A stretch of 6,487 nucleotides of DNA from an uncultured Treponema sp. (GTDB lineage: Bacteria > Spirochaetota > Spirochaetia > Treponematales > Treponemataceae), in contig CAJPOH010000055.1 in assembly GCA_905372205.1 (NCBI GenBank), positions 1 through 6,487 on the forward strand, read 5' to 3'. A model generated the notes under the pieces. The model was not told the origin of the DNA and made no database searches. It worked only from the letters and a program-made list of their open reading frames with translations. Position numbers and translations under genes: made by a program. This document shows positions 5,556 to 6,487 of this stretch, piece by piece (within the stretch, counting starts at the first letter, position 1; each line of letters begins with the position of its first letter).

Positions 5556-6487
5556 TTACAACCTACAGACCACCCTAAATCCCATATCATCTGCACAAGA
5601 ATATGAAACATTTGCTGATCTAGCAGTTACCGTGCAAGATGAATATCCACCAAACCCATAACCGCCCCCCTTGCATGTATGAGAACCTGTATCTTCATCA
5701 GTTCCTACTGGATCTTTTTCCACATTTTCGGGAATGGGTTTGACATAAAAATCATTGCACCATTCCATCACATTACCACTCATATCAAAAAGCCCATAAC
5801 CATTAGGTTTCTTTTTTGCAACTTCATGAGTCGCACTATTAGAATTCTTATTAAACCATGCCACTTCTTTAAGAGGTGGTAAAGCGTGTTCTTCCCCAGT
5901 TGGATCACTAATAGTATAAGTTCCACCTGCAAATACTAAGTTTTCATTTCCCCCTCTAGCTGCATACTCAAACTCTGCTTCTGTAGGAAGACGAAATCCA
6001 AGTTTTTTCATATCGTAGGTTACTTTAGCATCTACTATTTTCCCTTCTTCTTCTTCCATATCTGTAATCATATACACACATTCATCAGTATTGCCCATAA
6101 TTTTTTCTGTAAGTTTGTTGCAAAAAAGAACTGCTTCATACCAATTCACCGTTTCTACAGGACGTTTCCCTTGCACTTCCCCTTGAGGTGTTTCTTTGCC
6201 TACAGAAATCCCATCAAAGCTACTAGGAGACAAACCTGTAACAGCCTTATACAATTCTTGAGTAACTTCTGTTTCCATTATATAAAAAGGTGATAATGTT
6301 ACAATCCTTTCTTTGCCTGTTCCTTTTCCTAATGGTGTTTTCTTCACTTTTTCTATTCTAATCATCTTAAATGCAACACCTTCTACAGTCTTAGTGAATT
6401 CTTTCAGTTGTTCTTGCGTTACATCTTCATCTTTTTGTTTGCAAGCAAAAAGCAAAAAAATTAAAAACAACAAACAATATTTTTTCA
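5556..6487 (-). CDS. FGE-fold (SUMF1-like) lipoprotein, start codon cut by the window edge
   Basis: The stop is TAA 5558-5556. A TTG at 6473 could be taken as the start, but the frame continues upstream as K-K-Y-C and reaches a TG at 6487-6486. One more A outside the window would make ATG and give MKKYCLLFLIFLLFAC, a textbook lipoprotein leader with lipobox LFAC (C16) and 310 residues in total. After a short charged linker the whole protein is an FGE-sulfatase domain: VEGVAFKMI, FYIMETEVTQELY, RPVETVNWYEAVLFCNKL, GFRLPTEAEFEYAARGG, YGLFDMSGNVMEWCNDFY, KGGGYGF and MGFRVVCRL. The catalytic Cys pair that follows GGSW in true formylglycine-generating enzymes is absent: GGGYGFGGYSSC has one Cys, not in the expected register. 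I infer a surface binding protein with a C-type-lectin-like fold. It is a paralogue of the 1-1316 product and has its own terminator. Promoter and ribosome binding site lie outside the window. Confidence 0.92.
   Translation of the reverse strand, partial: KKYCLLFLIFLLFACKQKDEDVTQEQLKEFTKTVEGVAFKMIRIEKVKKTPLGKGTGKERIVTLSPFYIMETEVTQELYKAVTGLSPSSFDGISVGKETPQGEVQGKRPVETVNWYEAVLFCNKLTEKIMGNTDECVYMITDMEEEEGKIVDAKVTYDMKKLGFRLPTEAEFEYAARGGNENLVFAGGTYTISDPTGEEHALPPLKEVAWFNKNSNSATHEVAKKKPNGYGLFDMSGNVMEWCNDFYVKPIPENVEKDPVGTDEDTGSHTCKGGGYGFGGYSSCTVTARSANVSYSCADDMGFRVVCRL

Noticed and set aside
5679..5882. 67-codon + strand frame
   Set aside because: It is antisense to the conserved FGE motifs of the right-hand lipoprotein.

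Overview
The window is an AT-rich stretch whose recognisable genes all encode exported proteins, and it looks like a Treponema-type spirochaete, probably close to the oral treponemes. The reasons are three lipoproteins with short hydrophobic leaders and loose spirochaetal lipoboxes (FFSC, FFGC, LFAC), two paralogous proteins of the formylglycine-generating-enzyme (SUMF1/FGE-sulfatase) fold that are abundant in treponemes, and a lipoprotein/subtilase gene pair arranged like prcA-prtP of the Treponema denticola dentilisin locus. The genus is inferred from gene content; there is no rRNA or other marker in the window.

Left part, + strand (1-1316): the 3' part of a long gene. Its protein carries tandem 91-residue InlB-type (divergent B-repeat/bacterial repeat) modules with Pro-Thr linkers, followed by a C-terminal FGE-fold domain. 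The reading frame is open from the first base, so the start lies outside the window.

Middle (1317-1977): about 660 bases between convergent genes. It holds a nested inverted repeat just after the first gene, a well-formed 58-codon gene on the - strand with its own promoter and ribosome binding site, a leader of about 145 bases before that gene, and a palindromic element just after the protease stop codon.

Right part, - strand (1978-6487), in order of transcription: an FGE-fold lipoprotein gene (its start codon is cut by the right edge by one base), a strong hairpin terminator, a promoter region with two TATAAT boxes, then a tightly coupled two-gene operon. The operon encodes a 581-residue lipoprotein with fibronectin-like beta domains and a 561-residue subtilisin-like serine protease lipoprotein with a complete catalytic set (D193, H245, N347, S411). 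The ribosome binding site of the protease gene overlaps the stop codon of its partner. I read this pair as a surface protease complex of dentilisin type, lacking an adjacent prcB.

The two FGE-fold proteins flanking the protease operon lack the cysteine pair needed for formylglycine formation. They are more likely binding or display proteins using the C-type-lectin-like fold than sulfatase-maturing enzymes. The whole window therefore reads as a cell-surface locus.
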